Notes: generated by a model not told the origin, from the letters alone. Shown: positions 22,521 to 31,786, counted from the stretch's first letter. The stretch is 43,249 nt of DNA from CAZKRU01 sp964555235 (GCA_964555235.1 CAZKRU010000034.1:1-43249), one strand, 5' to 3'. Numbers and translations are program-made.

Positions 22521-24638
22521 GTGCAACCACAATCACAATCCAATATTCAGGATGAAAATCAAAACTCAATCGAATCTTCGCTAACGATTGGGTATCAGGA
22601 GCTCGCCGGAGCGCTGCTCGAACGGATCTGGATTATCGTTTTATTTTTGGTCGTTGGGATTTTTTGTGGGCTTTCGTATATCTCCAACAGCCCTCGAATT
22701 TTTAGTTCGCGAGTGGTTTTGTACATCGAGCCTCCCAAAAATATTGTCAATATTCAGGAAGTTTCACGAGAGGATCTTCGAGGCGCGGAAGTGATTCAGA
22801 ATATGATGTATCTGATCCGATCCAAGCCGCTCTTCGAGCGTGTGGCAAAGGAAGCCCGTCTGGGGAGTGATGCGGCATTTCTGGGGGTGCCACCAGGTGA
22901 GGCGAAATTCAATGATGCGGATGTTCAGGATCGACTTGGGGGGATGATTGTTACGGTTCAGCGGAAGGGAAGTACTTACATTGATCTATTTTTTGAACAT
23001 CCGGATCCGGCGGTCGCTCAACGTTTAGCAAATATTGTTGCGGATCAATTTATCCGTTTGAATATCGACAATCGGATGGGGACATCGGAACAGGCATACG
23101 GATTTTTGAATCAGCAATTGAAAGAAGTGAAAGATCAGCTGCAGCTTTCTGAAGCAGCGCTTCAAGCCTATCGAGAAAAGCACAAGGAAGGATCATTTGA
23201 TCAGACGGAGTTAACAGATGTCAATTTAGAGCTCAACAAGGCGAAGCGAAAGCGGTTGGTTCTGGAGACCGACCTAAAGCAGATTGAAAAGTATGGAGAT
23301 GATCCCGAAAAGCTTCTCGGTTTGGAGAGCATCTCCTCCGAGCAGACGGTTCAGACACTCCAGAGGAGTATTGCTCACCAAAATGAATTAATTTCTTCGA
23401 TGACGCAGCGCTATACTGAAAAACATCCGAAATTGATTAAGGCTCGAAACGAACTTGCGGCACTACGGCGCTCGTTACTGGATGCGGCGCGAAATGCAGT
23501 GAGTGCCGTGGGGCCTCGGTATCAGGCAGTACTCTCTCAGGAAAGGAGCATGGGGCAGCTTGCGGTAAGTCAGAGCGGAGATGCCATTCAATATAATGTT
23601 CTCACACGTCAGGTAGAGACGAATCGAACGCTGGTTGATACGATTTTCAAGCGAATTTCTGAAACGAATATTACCAAGGCAATGGATTTCGATAATATTC
23701 GTGTTGCAGAGCGTGCGCTTTATCCGACAGCACCGATCCGGCCAGACAAGAGAAAAATTATGATGGCGGCCATTGCTTCCGGCTTATTGGGAGGGATCGT
23801 GATTGCCATCTTGCTTCACTCCATGGACAGCTCGGTTAAAACGGTGGATCAAGCGGAGGGAATTTTTAGGCTGCCAGTCTTGGCGGCGATTCCTGAGGCG
23901 CGTGGGGGACAACGGCCAGTGAAGAAGGCAGGAGTCCTTCCCATTGATGAGGTCTCTCCTGCCGTACGAGAGTCATTTCGGACATTGCTAGTTTCCATGA
24001 GTCTTTTAGGAAGAAAGGAGGAGGGGCGCATATGTCTTTTCACCAGTGCGGTTCCGGCAGAAGGAAAGACGTTTTGTAGTTTTCACTGTGCGGCCCATTT
24101 GGCGAATCAGGGTGCACGTACGCTTTTAGTGGATGCAGATTTACGTAAGCCCTATCTGCATCAAATGGTGACAAAGGGTGTTTTAGGAGCGGGGGTCACG
24201 GAAGTGCTTTCAGATCAGAAGTCGTTCGATGAGGTTTTACAGTTTACGAATATCGAAAATCTCTTCTTTATTTCAGCGGGATCCCGTTCTCCGAATCCTC
24301 CCAAGCTTTTGGTGAATGATTCCTTTCAGCGGCTGATCGAGGCTTATCGTGAGAAATTTGATTACATTATTATTGATAGTGCTCCCGTAAATGCCGTTGC
24401 GGACACCTTGTTGATGGTGCAACACGTCCAGAGGACTTGTTTGATTACCCGTGCCGGATCAACTCCACGAAAAGCGACGACACGAGCCATTGATTTTCTG
24501 CGTCAAGCGGGTCGTGAGCCCTCCGGATTAATCTTGAATCGGTTTCGAGATCGTCGGGGTCTTTATTATTATTATCACTACTCCTACCATAAGAGTTATG
24601 GAAGAGAGAGTGCGTACGGCTCTGAAGGGAAAAAATAA
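22521..24638 (+). CDS. Polysaccharide co-polymerase/BY-type tyrosine autokinase (Wzc-like)
   Basis: This is an inner-membrane protein that controls polysaccharide chain length and export through cyclic tyrosine phosphorylation. The GTG-initiated, 705-residue product has a Wzz domain between two membrane helices (about 33-52 and 415-437), with a periplasmic coiled coil (about 200-370). The cytoplasmic BY-kinase domain shows Walker A VPAEGKT (about 509-515), Walker A' LLVDADLRKP (about 535-544) and Walker B IIIDSAPVN (about 616-624). The C-terminus has a Tyr cluster (LYYYYHYSYHKSYG), the expected autophosphorylation tail. The kinase and activator halves are fused as in Wzc, not split as in CapA/CapB. 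Confidence 0.94.
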   Translation: MQPQSQSNIQDENQNSIESSLTIGYQELAGALLERIWIIVLFLVVGIFCGLSYISNSPRIFSSRVVLYIEPPKNIVNIQEVSREDLRGAEVIQNMMYLIRSKPLFERVAKEARLGSDAAFLGVPPGEAKFNDADVQDRLGGMIVTVQRKGSTYIDLFFEHPDPAVAQRLANIVADQFIRLNIDNRMGTSEQAYGFLNQQLKEVKDQLQLSEAALQAYREKHKEGSFDQTELTDVNLELNKAKRKRLVLETDLKQIEKYGDDPEKLLGLESISSEQTVQTLQRSIAHQNELISSMTQRYTEKHPKLIKARNELAALRRSLLDAARNAVSAVGPRYQAVLSQERSMGQLAVSQSGDAIQYNVLTRQVETNRTLVDTIFKRISETNITKAMDFDNIRVAERALYPTAPIRPDKRKIMMAAIASGLLGGIVIAILLHSMDSSVKTVDQAEGIFRLPVLAAIPEARGGQRPVKKAGVLPIDEVSPAVRESFRTLLVSMSLLGRKEEGRICLFTSAVPAEGKTFCSFHCAAHLANQGARTLLVDADLRKPYLHQMVTKGVLGAGVTEVLSDQKSFDEVLQFTNIENLFFISAGSRSPNPPKLLVNDSFQRLIEAYREKFDYIIIDSAPVNAVADTLLMVQHVQRTCLITRAGSTPRKATTRAIDFLRQAGREPSGLILNRFRDRRGLYYYYHYSYHKSYGRESAYGSEGKK

Positions 24639-25547
24639 ATGATGCGTCTTCTTCCTATCTTGCTCTCTTTATTCATTGGATTCAGCTTAACTCCTGGATG
24701 GGGGCAGGTCGCGGTGACGCCGGTTGATCCGAAGAGTACCACTTCAGAGAAGCCAATCGCGGCAAAGCCCGGGGTCCCACAGACTCGGGTCATTTCGCTC
24801 GTGGCGGAGGTTCAGGGAAAGAATTACTATTTAACGGAGAAGATCAGATTTAGTCTGGATAAAGGATCATTACTCCCGCCGGGGGGAGAATTTCAAGTGC
24901 CAGAAAATGGTCGAGTCATTTTTCGCCCAATGCCTGGGATCACTGCAGTTGTTGGAGAGAAGACATTTTTGAGACTGGATACCTTAGATGCGGTGAAGTC
25001 AAAAGGGAAAATCGTTGAAAGAAAATGTGATACTTTCCTGAAGGAGGGGAGTGTTTTTTCGGCATTAAATAAATTCAATAAGCAAGCGACCACCTATCGG
25101 GTACAAACGCCACAAGCGGTGGCTGGGGCGAAGGGGACTCTGTTTTTGGTAACCTATCGAGATGGAAAGGGTACTGTCGTGGTCTATTCTGGGACAGTAC
25201 AGGTCACTTTGAAGGGCAAGAAGGGGGAATTGCTAAGTGGAAAGAGTCTTTTTCTGAAAAAGAATGAGGCGGTAGACATTGAAGGTGAAGGTGGCTCTGC
25301 TACGTTTTCTGAGACGCGTACGGCAACGTCTGCGGAGATCGAGTTTGGGAAGGCAATGGAACTTTTGGTGAGTCAATATCAGAATATCGACACGACTGGG
25401 AGTAATCCGTTTTTTACGGCATCGCAAGCATTTGGGTCAGCGGTGCTCGAGCGGGTGGAAGTTCCAGGAGATGTGCTTCCTCTCCTATTTCCTCCGAATG
25501 GTGCGAATACTTCGACGAATAACACGGTATCGCCAACGGGTCCTTAG
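24639..25547 (+). CDS. Secreted FecR-domain protein of the polysaccharide-export operon
   Basis: The 302-residue product has a signal peptide (MMRLLPILLSLFIGFSLTPG, then WGQ). A FecR-type beta-rich domain follows (about 50-210), with the hallmark TYRVQTPQAVAGAKGTLFLV and then GTVVVYSGTVQVTLKG. The C-terminus is Asn/Thr-rich. Unlike regulatory FecR proteins it has no membrane anchor with an N-terminal anti-sigma region, and no ECF sigma gene is nearby. It is therefore more likely a structural or surface component. The ATG follows the kinase TAA without any gap, so translation is probably coupled. Confidence 0.85.
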   Translation: MMRLLPILLSLFIGFSLTPGWGQVAVTPVDPKSTTSEKPIAAKPGVPQTRVISLVAEVQGKNYYLTEKIRFSLDKGSLLPPGGEFQVPENGRVIFRPMPGITAVVGEKTFLRLDTLDAVKSKGKIVERKCDTFLKEGSVFSALNKFNKQATTYRVQTPQAVAGAKGTLFLVTYRDGKGTVVVYSGTVQVTLKGKKGELLSGKSLFLKKNEAVDIEGEGGSATFSETRTATSAEIEFGKAMELLVSQYQNIDTTGSNPFFTASQAFGSAVLERVEVPGDVLPLLFPPNGANTSTNNTVSPTGP

Positions 25548-25553
25548 TACGCC

Positions 25554-27587
25554 ATGGATTCAAATTTAAAAAATATTTCAAAAGTGGTGATCACGGTTCT
25601 TGTGATCGGAGGACTGCTTTGGGCCGAGCCTGTCTGGGAGCGACTTTTGGGGTTAGAGTTTCGTCGTCCTGATTTTTTCGTGCGTCCGGAGGATGGGGCG
25701 GATGTCCCTCCTATGATCGAAATTATAGGAGGATTGTCTGAACATCAAGAGCCGTGGGTTCCTGATCGGTTTAATCGTCCCCCTCCACTGACAAATCGTT
25801 CGATTTACTCTGAAATGCGAGGATCAGGCTACTCCATGCCACGAGATTTTCTTCTCTTTCGTGACTCATCGGGGTTAGTGCTTCGGACTGAAGAGACGGG
25901 TTGGTTGCGATTGGATGTTTCGCCGTTCCGGATGCGTTCGAGTTTTGCCTTGGCCGTTCGAGAAGAGAGGGAAGTAAGTGATTCGCCCCCTTTGATTCGT
26001 TCACTTGATTTGACGCTGCGCGATGTTTTGTCATTGGCGGAGCGTTGGCGTCGGAGTGCTCCTTTGGTTCGACCAATGGAAGATATGAAGGAGACGGGGG
26101 AAGTGTTGCAGGTGGTCGCGGTTCCCTCGCCTAGTGAAGTCTCTTCACCTTCACGTTTTCGTTCAACGGAGGTTGTGATTCGAGGGGGAGAATTCGATCT
26201 CACTCCTGAAGCGATCTCATCGACTTCACTCGAAGAAATCGCCGCACGTGAAGAAGGATGGCGTTTTGGCGACTCCCCAAACCCTGTCTCACAAAAAAAA
26301 TTGGCTCAAGTGGATCGCGAAACATCGAAGGATAATGCGGATCTCTCTCGTTCAAATTCTCTGATAGCGAAGGATGACCTTGATGAGAAAAAGCGAGCAG
26401 AGTTTCAGCCGGCTCCCATAGAAAAAGTAGAGGATCGTCGTTTTGCTCCAATTCAGCGCGATTCTTATATACTGACGAATGAGGAAGGAGGGAGGATGTA
26501 TGCACCGGGTTTTCGACTTTCACGCTTTGACCTTCGACTTGCGGTGGAGACGTCGATGACTTATAATGACAATCTATTTTTGGCGCCTAAGGGAGCGAAG
26601 AAAGAGTCGGACATCATGGCATCAGTGGTGCCTTCATTTGAAGCGGCGGTGGGAGAAAAAGATCCCTCCGTTACGGATGCGCTCTCAATGGCATTTCGGT
26701 ATTCACCAACGATTCTGGCGTTTTTATCTCACACGGAGGAGGCGACGATGAATCAGGATTTTGCACTTGGTGGAGGATACCGATTTTCGCGTTTGTCATT
26801 GGGGATCGATGTGCGGGCTTCAGATGTCACTGGAGGAGATGTTGAGCGGGCGGATTTCTTGAATCGAAAAATTTATCAAACTTCACTTTTATCGGAATAT
26901 GAGTTAAGTGAGTTAACCACCGTAGAACTTGCCGGGAATTTGGTGATTCGTGATTTTGAACAGGGATTTAATTCGAATGATGTCGCTACTCGTGGATATC
27001 TAAACTACGAGCTTTTCCCGAAGTTGCGGCTCGGAGGGGGATTAGGGTTTGGTTCGACGCAGTCAAAGGGGACCACCGAGCAATATTATCAACAGCTTCT
27101 CGCGCGAGCGGTTTACGTGGCGAGCGAAAAGACAAGTGTTTTTGGCGAGGGCGGATTGGAAGTTCGTCAGTTCGCGAATGGGGTCAGTTCTCAGGGTGCG
27201 GTGATTTTTCGGGGCGGTGGAGCCTACCAAGTCTTTCCGAAGACAAGTATTTCGATCAGTACTTCACGGCATCAATCTTCTTCATCCGCACTCTTCGGAC
27301 AAAATATCCTGACCACCAGCATTGGAAGCTCGGTGCGGCAGACCATCGAGCGAGGAAGCGTCAATCTCTCGCTTTCATTTCAAAATGTAGAGTATGTATC
27401 CGTCGACTCAGGGGTGAGTGCTCAGCGTGAGGATTTGTACACGGCGTTTGGGTTGGGGGGTGCTTATCCAGTGCTTGAATGGATGGATTTAGGTGCGTTT
27501 TATACACACAGCTTTAATCGGTCAAATGTCGGGATTTCTGAATTTGACAACAATCAGATTGGTGTGAGCTCTCAGATTCGCTTTTAG
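25554..27587 (+). CDS. Outer-membrane beta-barrel protein of the polysaccharide-export operon
   Basis: The 677-residue product has an N-terminal hydrophobic signal/anchor (about 9-24: KVVITVLVIGGLLWAE). A roughly 300-residue charged region rich in Arg/Glu/Ser/Pro with little recognisable fold follows. The C-terminal barrel (about 325-677) consists of alternating amphipathic strands, beginning FDLRLAVETSMTYNDNLFLA and ending NNQIGVSSQIRF with the C-terminal Phe of BamA-inserted barrels. The TYNDNLFL start is typical of EpsL/VpsM-like exopolysaccharide outer-membrane proteins. It is the last gene of the cassette and ends 2 bp before the convergent lycopene-cyclase gene. Confidence 0.85.
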   Translation: MDSNLKNISKVVITVLVIGGLLWAEPVWERLLGLEFRRPDFFVRPEDGADVPPMIEIIGGLSEHQEPWVPDRFNRPPPLTNRSIYSEMRGSGYSMPRDFLLFRDSSGLVLRTEETGWLRLDVSPFRMRSSFALAVREEREVSDSPPLIRSLDLTLRDVLSLAERWRRSAPLVRPMEDMKETGEVLQVVAVPSPSEVSSPSRFRSTEVVIRGGEFDLTPEAISSTSLEEIAAREEGWRFGDSPNPVSQKKLAQVDRETSKDNADLSRSNSLIAKDDLDEKKRAEFQPAPIEKVEDRRFAPIQRDSYILTNEEGGRMYAPGFRLSRFDLRLAVETSMTYNDNLFLAPKGAKKESDIMASVVPSFEAAVGEKDPSVTDALSMAFRYSPTILAFLSHTEEATMNQDFALGGGYRFSRLSLGIDVRASDVTGGDVERADFLNRKIYQTSLLSEYELSELTTVELAGNLVIRDFEQGFNSNDVATRGYLNYELFPKLRLGGGLGFGSTQSKGTTEQYYQQLLARAVYVASEKTSVFGEGGLEVRQFANGVSSQGAVIFRGGGAYQVFPKTSISISTSRHQSSSSALFGQNILTTSIGSSVRQTIERGSVNLSLSFQNVEYVSVDSGVSAQREDLYTAFGLGGAYPVLEWMDLGAFYTHSFNRSNVGISEFDNNQIGVSSQIRF

Positions 27588-27589
27588 GG

Positions 27590-28315
27590 TTATCTCATCG
27601 CTGCGGGGAGCAAGAGAAGGTAGCTCTGTGCGACCAAAAGTGAGGTTAGGATGAAAAAAGCGATTTCCTCCCAAGGGAGCACTCTGAAAAGTTTGTTTCC
27701 AGTGATTTGTTTTTCGTCAAAAAACCAAATCCCTGATTTTGTGGCGACCCAATCTCCGAGGGTATAGTAGAGGCCCCATCCGAAGGCCATGAGGAAAAGA
27801 TTATTGCGGTGGTGTGCGAAGAGGCTCGGGGCTAAAATCCATTGAAGAAGGATCACTGGGGTAAACCAAAAGAAGAGATGGCGGGTATAGTTCCATCGAG
27901 CGGCGGGAGGATGGCGATGCAGGGAGTATCCGACCAAGATCCAGAGACCAAGGAGTGCAAGAATCAGAAGTCCCTGGATGGGGTGTAATGGGGTTTCGGC
28001 GTGACAGAGGAGGTCTGGGTGGGTCTGAAGCCAGAGGCGGAGAGAGAGGATGACATTGAGGCTCTGCAGCCAAAAAAAGAGGTATTCTTCAATGGGAAGT
28101 AAGCCGATCCGGAAGGCGTAGCGGCCCAGAGGAAAATCCCAGATTCCCATTCGAACCGCATGATTGTCCCAAGGCGAGGTGAAGAGCAAGATTACCAGCA
28201 GGAGGGCGCCGAGGAGGACGAGTTCATGAAAGGACCATGACGAGTGGCGCTGAATCCATCCGAGGAAAAGAAGGACCGGTAGATTAAAAATGAGATGAAA
28301 TCGCGCGTACGTCAT
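27590..28315 (-). CDS. Lycopene-cyclase-domain membrane protein (carotenoid biosynthesis)
   Basis: The 241-residue polytopic protein has about seven hydrophobic segments and two copies of the heterodimeric-type lycopene cyclase motif. The first is PWDNHAVRMGIWDF with LPIEEYLFF (about 48-80). The second is DWVATKSGIWFFDE with LPWEEIAFF (about 185-220). This is the CrtYc/CrtYd (CarR) architecture in one chain, which cyclises lycopene or a related carotene in the membrane. Other carotenoid genes are absent here, so the true substrate is uncertain. It starts 14 bp after the ACT-protein stop and may share its transcript. Confidence 0.88.
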   Translation of the reverse strand: MTYARFHLIFNLPVLLFLGWIQRHSSWSFHELVLLGALLLVILLFTSPWDNHAVRMGIWDFPLGRYAFRIGLLPIEEYLFFWLQSLNVILSLRLWLQTHPDLLCHAETPLHPIQGLLILALLGLWILVGYSLHRHPPAARWNYTRHLFFWFTPVILLQWILAPSLFAHHRNNLFLMAFGWGLYYTLGDWVATKSGIWFFDEKQITGNKLFRVLPWEEIAFFILTSLLVAQSYLLLLPAAMR

Positions 28316-28329
28316 GCGCTTTGATTTCC

Positions 28330-28803
28330 CTAACGAGAGATATCCCGTTGGGTCAAAATCTTAAAACTATTTTGAAGGAGGACGCTTCTTGCGCATTCTT
28401 CGTCCTCAACGCACATGGCCAACGCGGCTTTTCCCCGGGGACGGGTGAGGAAGGAGTAGGTGAAGTGGATGTTGACCTCGGCTTGAAGGAGCGCGCAGAG
28501 GACATTTTTGAGATCCGTGGCGCTGCTGGGGAGTTCGACAACGACGAGATTGGTTTCACTAAAGGCGATGGCGTGTTCTTGAAAAATGGATCGAGCACGG
28601 TCCGGATCATCAACAACCATGCGAGCAACGGCGCAATCCGCGGTGTCTAAGACGGTGAGTGCGACGACATGGACGTTGTGTTGCGCAAAAAATTGAACGA
28701 TTTCCAAGAGGCGTCCGGCTTTGTTTTCCAAAAAGACTGAGAACTGCCGGACTTTATGATCCTGGGTATCTTCAAGAGTTTTTGTGGACACAAGCTTATT
28801 CAA
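28330..28803 (-). CDS. Tandem ACT-domain protein, divergent from hisG
   Basis: The 157-residue protein is made of two ACT modules. The first (about 18-85) begins VRQFSVFLENKAGRLLEIVQ, with the Gly-Arg-Leu turn typical of amino-acid-binding ACT domains. The second (about 88-155) has the LVVVELPSSATDLKNVLCAL segment. No catalytic domain is attached, so it is probably a small-molecule sensor or regulatory subunit. The start is a TTG with AAGGA six bases upstream; a GTG four codons later is possible. It points away from hisG, so an amino-acid-related role is plausible but unproven. Confidence 0.85.
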   Translation of the reverse strand: MNKLVSTKTLEDTQDHKVRQFSVFLENKAGRLLEIVQFFAQHNVHVVALTVLDTADCAVARMVVDDPDRARSIFQEHAIAFSETNLVVVELPSSATDLKNVLCALLQAEVNIHFTYSFLTRPRGKAALAMCVEDEECARSVLLQNSFKILTQRDISR

Positions 28804-28902
28804 GCAATCCTTGCTCTGACGGTAAAGTGGAAATTTTTCCCTTTACAATCCGTGAGGCTGACGCAGCATAGCGGGCTTTCAAATGAAAAACCGAGTCCGA
28901 TC

Positions 28903-29805
28903 ATGAGTGCGAACCGTTTGACCCCGCCATTGCGGCTGGGACTTCCGAAAGGAAGTCTCGAGGAGTCAACTGTGCAGCTTTTTGCCAAGGCCGGATTTAA
29001 CATCGGCCGCCCCAGTCGGAGCTACAAGCCGTATGTCGATGATGAGGATTTGGATCCCCGTTTAATTCGTCCCCAAGAGATCTGCCGTTATGTTTCCCAA
29101 GGATTTTTGGATTGTGGGATTACCGGAAAAGATTGGATTGCGGAAAACCTTGCGGCGAGTGGTGCCAAGGTTGAGGTGATTTGTGATTTGAATTACAGCA
29201 AGGCGACTTCCATGCCGGCGCGTTGGGTGCTTGCAGTCCCTGAGGATTCACCGATTCGGACCGTCAAGGATTTGCAAGGAAAGCGAATTGCCACCGAAGC
29301 CGTGGAGTTGGTGCGTGCGTATCTCAAGAAGCATGGAGTGACGTCAGAGGTAGAATTTTCATGGGGCGCGACCGAAGTCAAGGTTCCCGAACTGGTCGAT
29401 GCGATTGTGGATATTACGGAAACCGGTTCCTCAATTAAGGCGAATAAGCTTCGGATCGTCGACACGATCATGGAAAGTTATCCTCAATTTATTGCAAATG
29501 TGGAAATTTGGAAGGATCCAGTGCGGAGACGCAAACTGGAATCCATGGCGCTTTTGTTGCGAGCGGCGTTGGCGGCTCGTAACAAGGTCGGAATCAAGAT
29601 GAACCTTCCGAAAACGAAGCTGGCGGAGATTTTGGATCTCCTGCCGGCATTACGTAATCCGACGGTTTCTCCTCTCACACAAGAGGGGTGGATTGCGATT
29701 GAAACAATTGTGGATGAACCGGTTGTCCGGGAGATTATTCCGCTGCTCAAAGAACATGGGGCAGAAGGAATTATTGAATATCCGCTAAATAAGGTTGTCT
29801 ATTAA
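28903..29805 (+). CDS. hisG: ATP phosphoribosyltransferase HisG (long form)
   Basis: HisG catalyses the first step of histidine biosynthesis, joining ATP and PRPP. The chosen ATG at 28903 (MSANRLTPPLRLGLPKGSLE) gives 300 residues and keeps the conserved N-terminal PKGSL motif; upstream in-frame extension overlaps the divergent gene and looks non-coding. The PRPP-binding loop is VDITETGSSIKAN (about 170-182). The C-terminal 75 residues form the ACT-like regulatory domain of the long, HisZ-independent form (MNLPKTKLAEILDLLPALRN). No other his genes are adjacent. It is followed after 29 bp by the mini ribosomal protein gene. Confidence 0.95.
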   Translation: MSANRLTPPLRLGLPKGSLEESTVQLFAKAGFNIGRPSRSYKPYVDDEDLDPRLIRPQEICRYVSQGFLDCGITGKDWIAENLAASGAKVEVICDLNYSKATSMPARWVLAVPEDSPIRTVKDLQGKRIATEAVELVRAYLKKHGVTSEVEFSWGATEVKVPELVDAIVDITETGSSIKANKLRIVDTIMESYPQFIANVEIWKDPVRRRKLESMALLLRAALAARNKVGIKMNLPKTKLAEILDLLPALRNPTVSPLTQEGWIAIETIVDEPVVREIIPLLKEHGAEGIIEYPLNKVVY

Positions 29806-29834
29806 GACAGGCTTGGGTATAAAGAGAAAATCAT

Positions 29835-29939
29835 ATGGGATCACTGAAGAAGCGACGTAAAGAGAAGATTAACAAGCACAAGCGCCGTAAGCGTCGTCGT
29901 ACCGACCGCCACAAGAAGCGGTTGCGTTACAAGTCTTAG
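29835..29939 (+). CDS. bS22/mS38-like (AURKAIP1/COX24 domain) mini ribosomal protein
   Basis: This 34-residue ORF reads MGSLKKRRKEKINKHKRRKR, then a similarly basic tail ending RYKS, with more than half Lys/Arg. The pattern (MGS-KKRRK-K-KHKRRK-RRR-RHKK) matches the short basic proteins annotated with the AURKAIP1/COX24 domain. This group includes mycobacterial bS22 and relates to mitochondrial mS38, which binds the decoding region of the small subunit. It lies 29 bp after hisG and 17 bp before the TPR gene. Because of its size, automated annotation is likely to miss it. Confidence 0.85.
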   Translation: MGSLKKRRKEKINKHKRRKRRRTDRHKKRLRYKS

Positions 29940-29956
29940 TCATCTAGATTACTCCA

Positions 29957-31786
29957 ATGAAGAAGCGGACCCGGACGTCATGGCACCGGGGAGCGCTCCT
30001 CTCATGCCTTTCTTTTAGACTGGCTTTCGCGTCAATGGACGTGGAGAGGAGCGCCTCGGAGGCTGAACGCGACCAATGGTCGGGTTCGCCCGCCCCATTG
30101 GAATTAGGCGATCGTTCCGAGGTTACCGCTCGGACGAATGCGCTCTATGCTGCAGGCCTTCGGAAGGAATCCGAGAAAGGCTTTGCGGAGGCGCTCCCTA
30201 TTTATCAGGAGGTCTTGAAGTCGGATCCGAGTTTTACCAGCCTTCAATGGCGGGTGGCCTCTCAATATCTACAGGATAGTCGGCCGGATCTGGCGTTGGC
30301 CCAGATCTTGTCGGGCCTTCAGGCCAGTCCGAAAAATCTTCATCTTCAAGCGCTCGCCGCGAACTGCTACCTGCAGTTGCGTCAATATAAGGAGGCGATT
30401 CGGGTGGCAGATAATGTGCTGACTCAGGATTCCGAGGAAGTTTACGCCTATCGCGCTTATTATCATGCGTGCATTGCTTTAGGGAAGTCCTCTGAGGCCA
30501 AGGCCCTGATGGATCGTGCTCTCAAAGTGGACTCGTCCAATCCTGAGTTTTGGTCGATGCTTGCCCGGCTTTTCACTGAACTCCTCGCCAGCAACGCCCA
30601 GGCTTCCAAAGAGTCCGTAGCAAAGGCGGTGATTCCCTTCTACGAAAAGGCGTTTGCCGTCTCCATTCCAACGGCGGATCTTTACAAACAATATGGTGAT
30701 TTCCTAGTAAATGTAAACGAGTCGGTTCGGGGGCTGGAACAATATAAAAAGGGTCTTGATCTCGAGCCAGATAATCTTGAGCTTCTGATTCGCTCCGCGC
30801 ATCTGGAGTCGGCGAATGGAAATATGGAAAAGGCATTGGAATATTATGAGGCGGCCTACGAGTTGCGTCCTGATTTTCCGATGCTTCGGGAAATTATCGC
30901 TCCGATTACCCGCTATTCAGGGCAGAACGATAAGGCGATTCGCTTTTACGAACAATTGGCGGCAAAAAATCCGACCCGGGTTTCCTATCAGACGGTTTTG
31001 GGAGAGCTCTACGAGCAGACGAGTCAGTTGGAGAAGGCGGAGCAGGCCTATCGAACGACGCTTCTCTTAAAAACTCCGGATGAGGATGACTATCAACGCC
31101 TGGCATGGATCCAGATCCGGATGAAGAAATCGAACGATGCCTCGGAGACGATTGCACAGGGGCGGCGTCAATTTCCGGAATCGGCGCGGTTGGCTTTTTT
31201 GACCGGAATTTCTCATCGTGAACGGAAAGACTTCGAACGTGCGTTAGCTTCGTTTGCCGAGGCGAAAGGGCTGGCGAAGGGGAAAGAGGTCTCAATGTTT
31301 CAAGGAGCCTATTATTTGGAAGTGGCATTGACTGAGGAGATGGCGGGGAAGTTGGATCAGTCTCAAAAAACATTAGAGGAAGGCTTGAAGCTGGAACCGA
31401 ATAATCCGGCGCTTCAAAATGCCCTGGCCTATCATTGGGCGGATCGTGGGATGCATCTGGAAGAAGCATTAGTTCTCAGTAAAAAGTCGCTTGAAAAGAT
31501 TCCAGGAAATGCGGCCTTTATTGATACGTTGGGATGGATTTATTTTAAGTTGGGGCGTTATGGAGAGGCATTGCCGCTTCTAGAGCAGGCATTGGCGCAG
31601 ACAAAGGAAGATCCCGAAGTCCTCTCACATTTGGCAGAAATTTATGAAAAATTGGGACGAGCTCAAGATGCGGTAAATCTTTGGCAAAAGGTCGTCACCA
31701 AGAATCCCGAGGATGTCGATGCCGTGCAACGACTTAAATCCGCCCAAGAAGCGCTTAAAGAATTAAACGCCAAGCGTCTCCCTTAG
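29957..31786 (+). CDS. Exported TPR-repeat protein
   Basis: The 609-residue product starts with a basic stretch and a hydrophobic core (about 1-26, ending LAFAS), a probable signal peptide. About a dozen tetratricopeptide repeats follow from residue 60 to 600. Examples are AIRVADNVLTQDSEEVYAYR, ALEYYEAAYELRPDFPMLRE and EEALVLSKKSLEKIPGNAAF, then DTLGWIYFKLGRYGEALPLL. TPR arrays mediate protein contacts. In this position (after hisG and the bS22-like gene) no specific partner can be named. No Shine-Dalgarno is evident. The stop codon lies in the loop of an intrinsic terminator. Confidence 0.88.
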   Translation: MKKRTRTSWHRGALLSCLSFRLAFASMDVERSASEAERDQWSGSPAPLELGDRSEVTARTNALYAAGLRKESEKGFAEALPIYQEVLKSDPSFTSLQWRVASQYLQDSRPDLALAQILSGLQASPKNLHLQALAANCYLQLRQYKEAIRVADNVLTQDSEEVYAYRAYYHACIALGKSSEAKALMDRALKVDSSNPEFWSMLARLFTELLASNAQASKESVAKAVIPFYEKAFAVSIPTADLYKQYGDFLVNVNESVRGLEQYKKGLDLEPDNLELLIRSAHLESANGNMEKALEYYEAAYELRPDFPMLREIIAPITRYSGQNDKAIRFYEQLAAKNPTRVSYQTVLGELYEQTSQLEKAEQAYRTTLLLKTPDEDDYQRLAWIQIRMKKSNDASETIAQGRRQFPESARLAFLTGISHRERKDFERALASFAEAKGLAKGKEVSMFQGAYYLEVALTEEMAGKLDQSQKTLEEGLKLEPNNPALQNALAYHWADRGMHLEEALVLSKKSLEKIPGNAAFIDTLGWIYFKLGRYGEALPLLEQALAQTKEDPEVLSHLAEIYEKLGRAQDAVNLWQKVVTKNPEDVDAVQRLKSAQEALKELNAKRLP

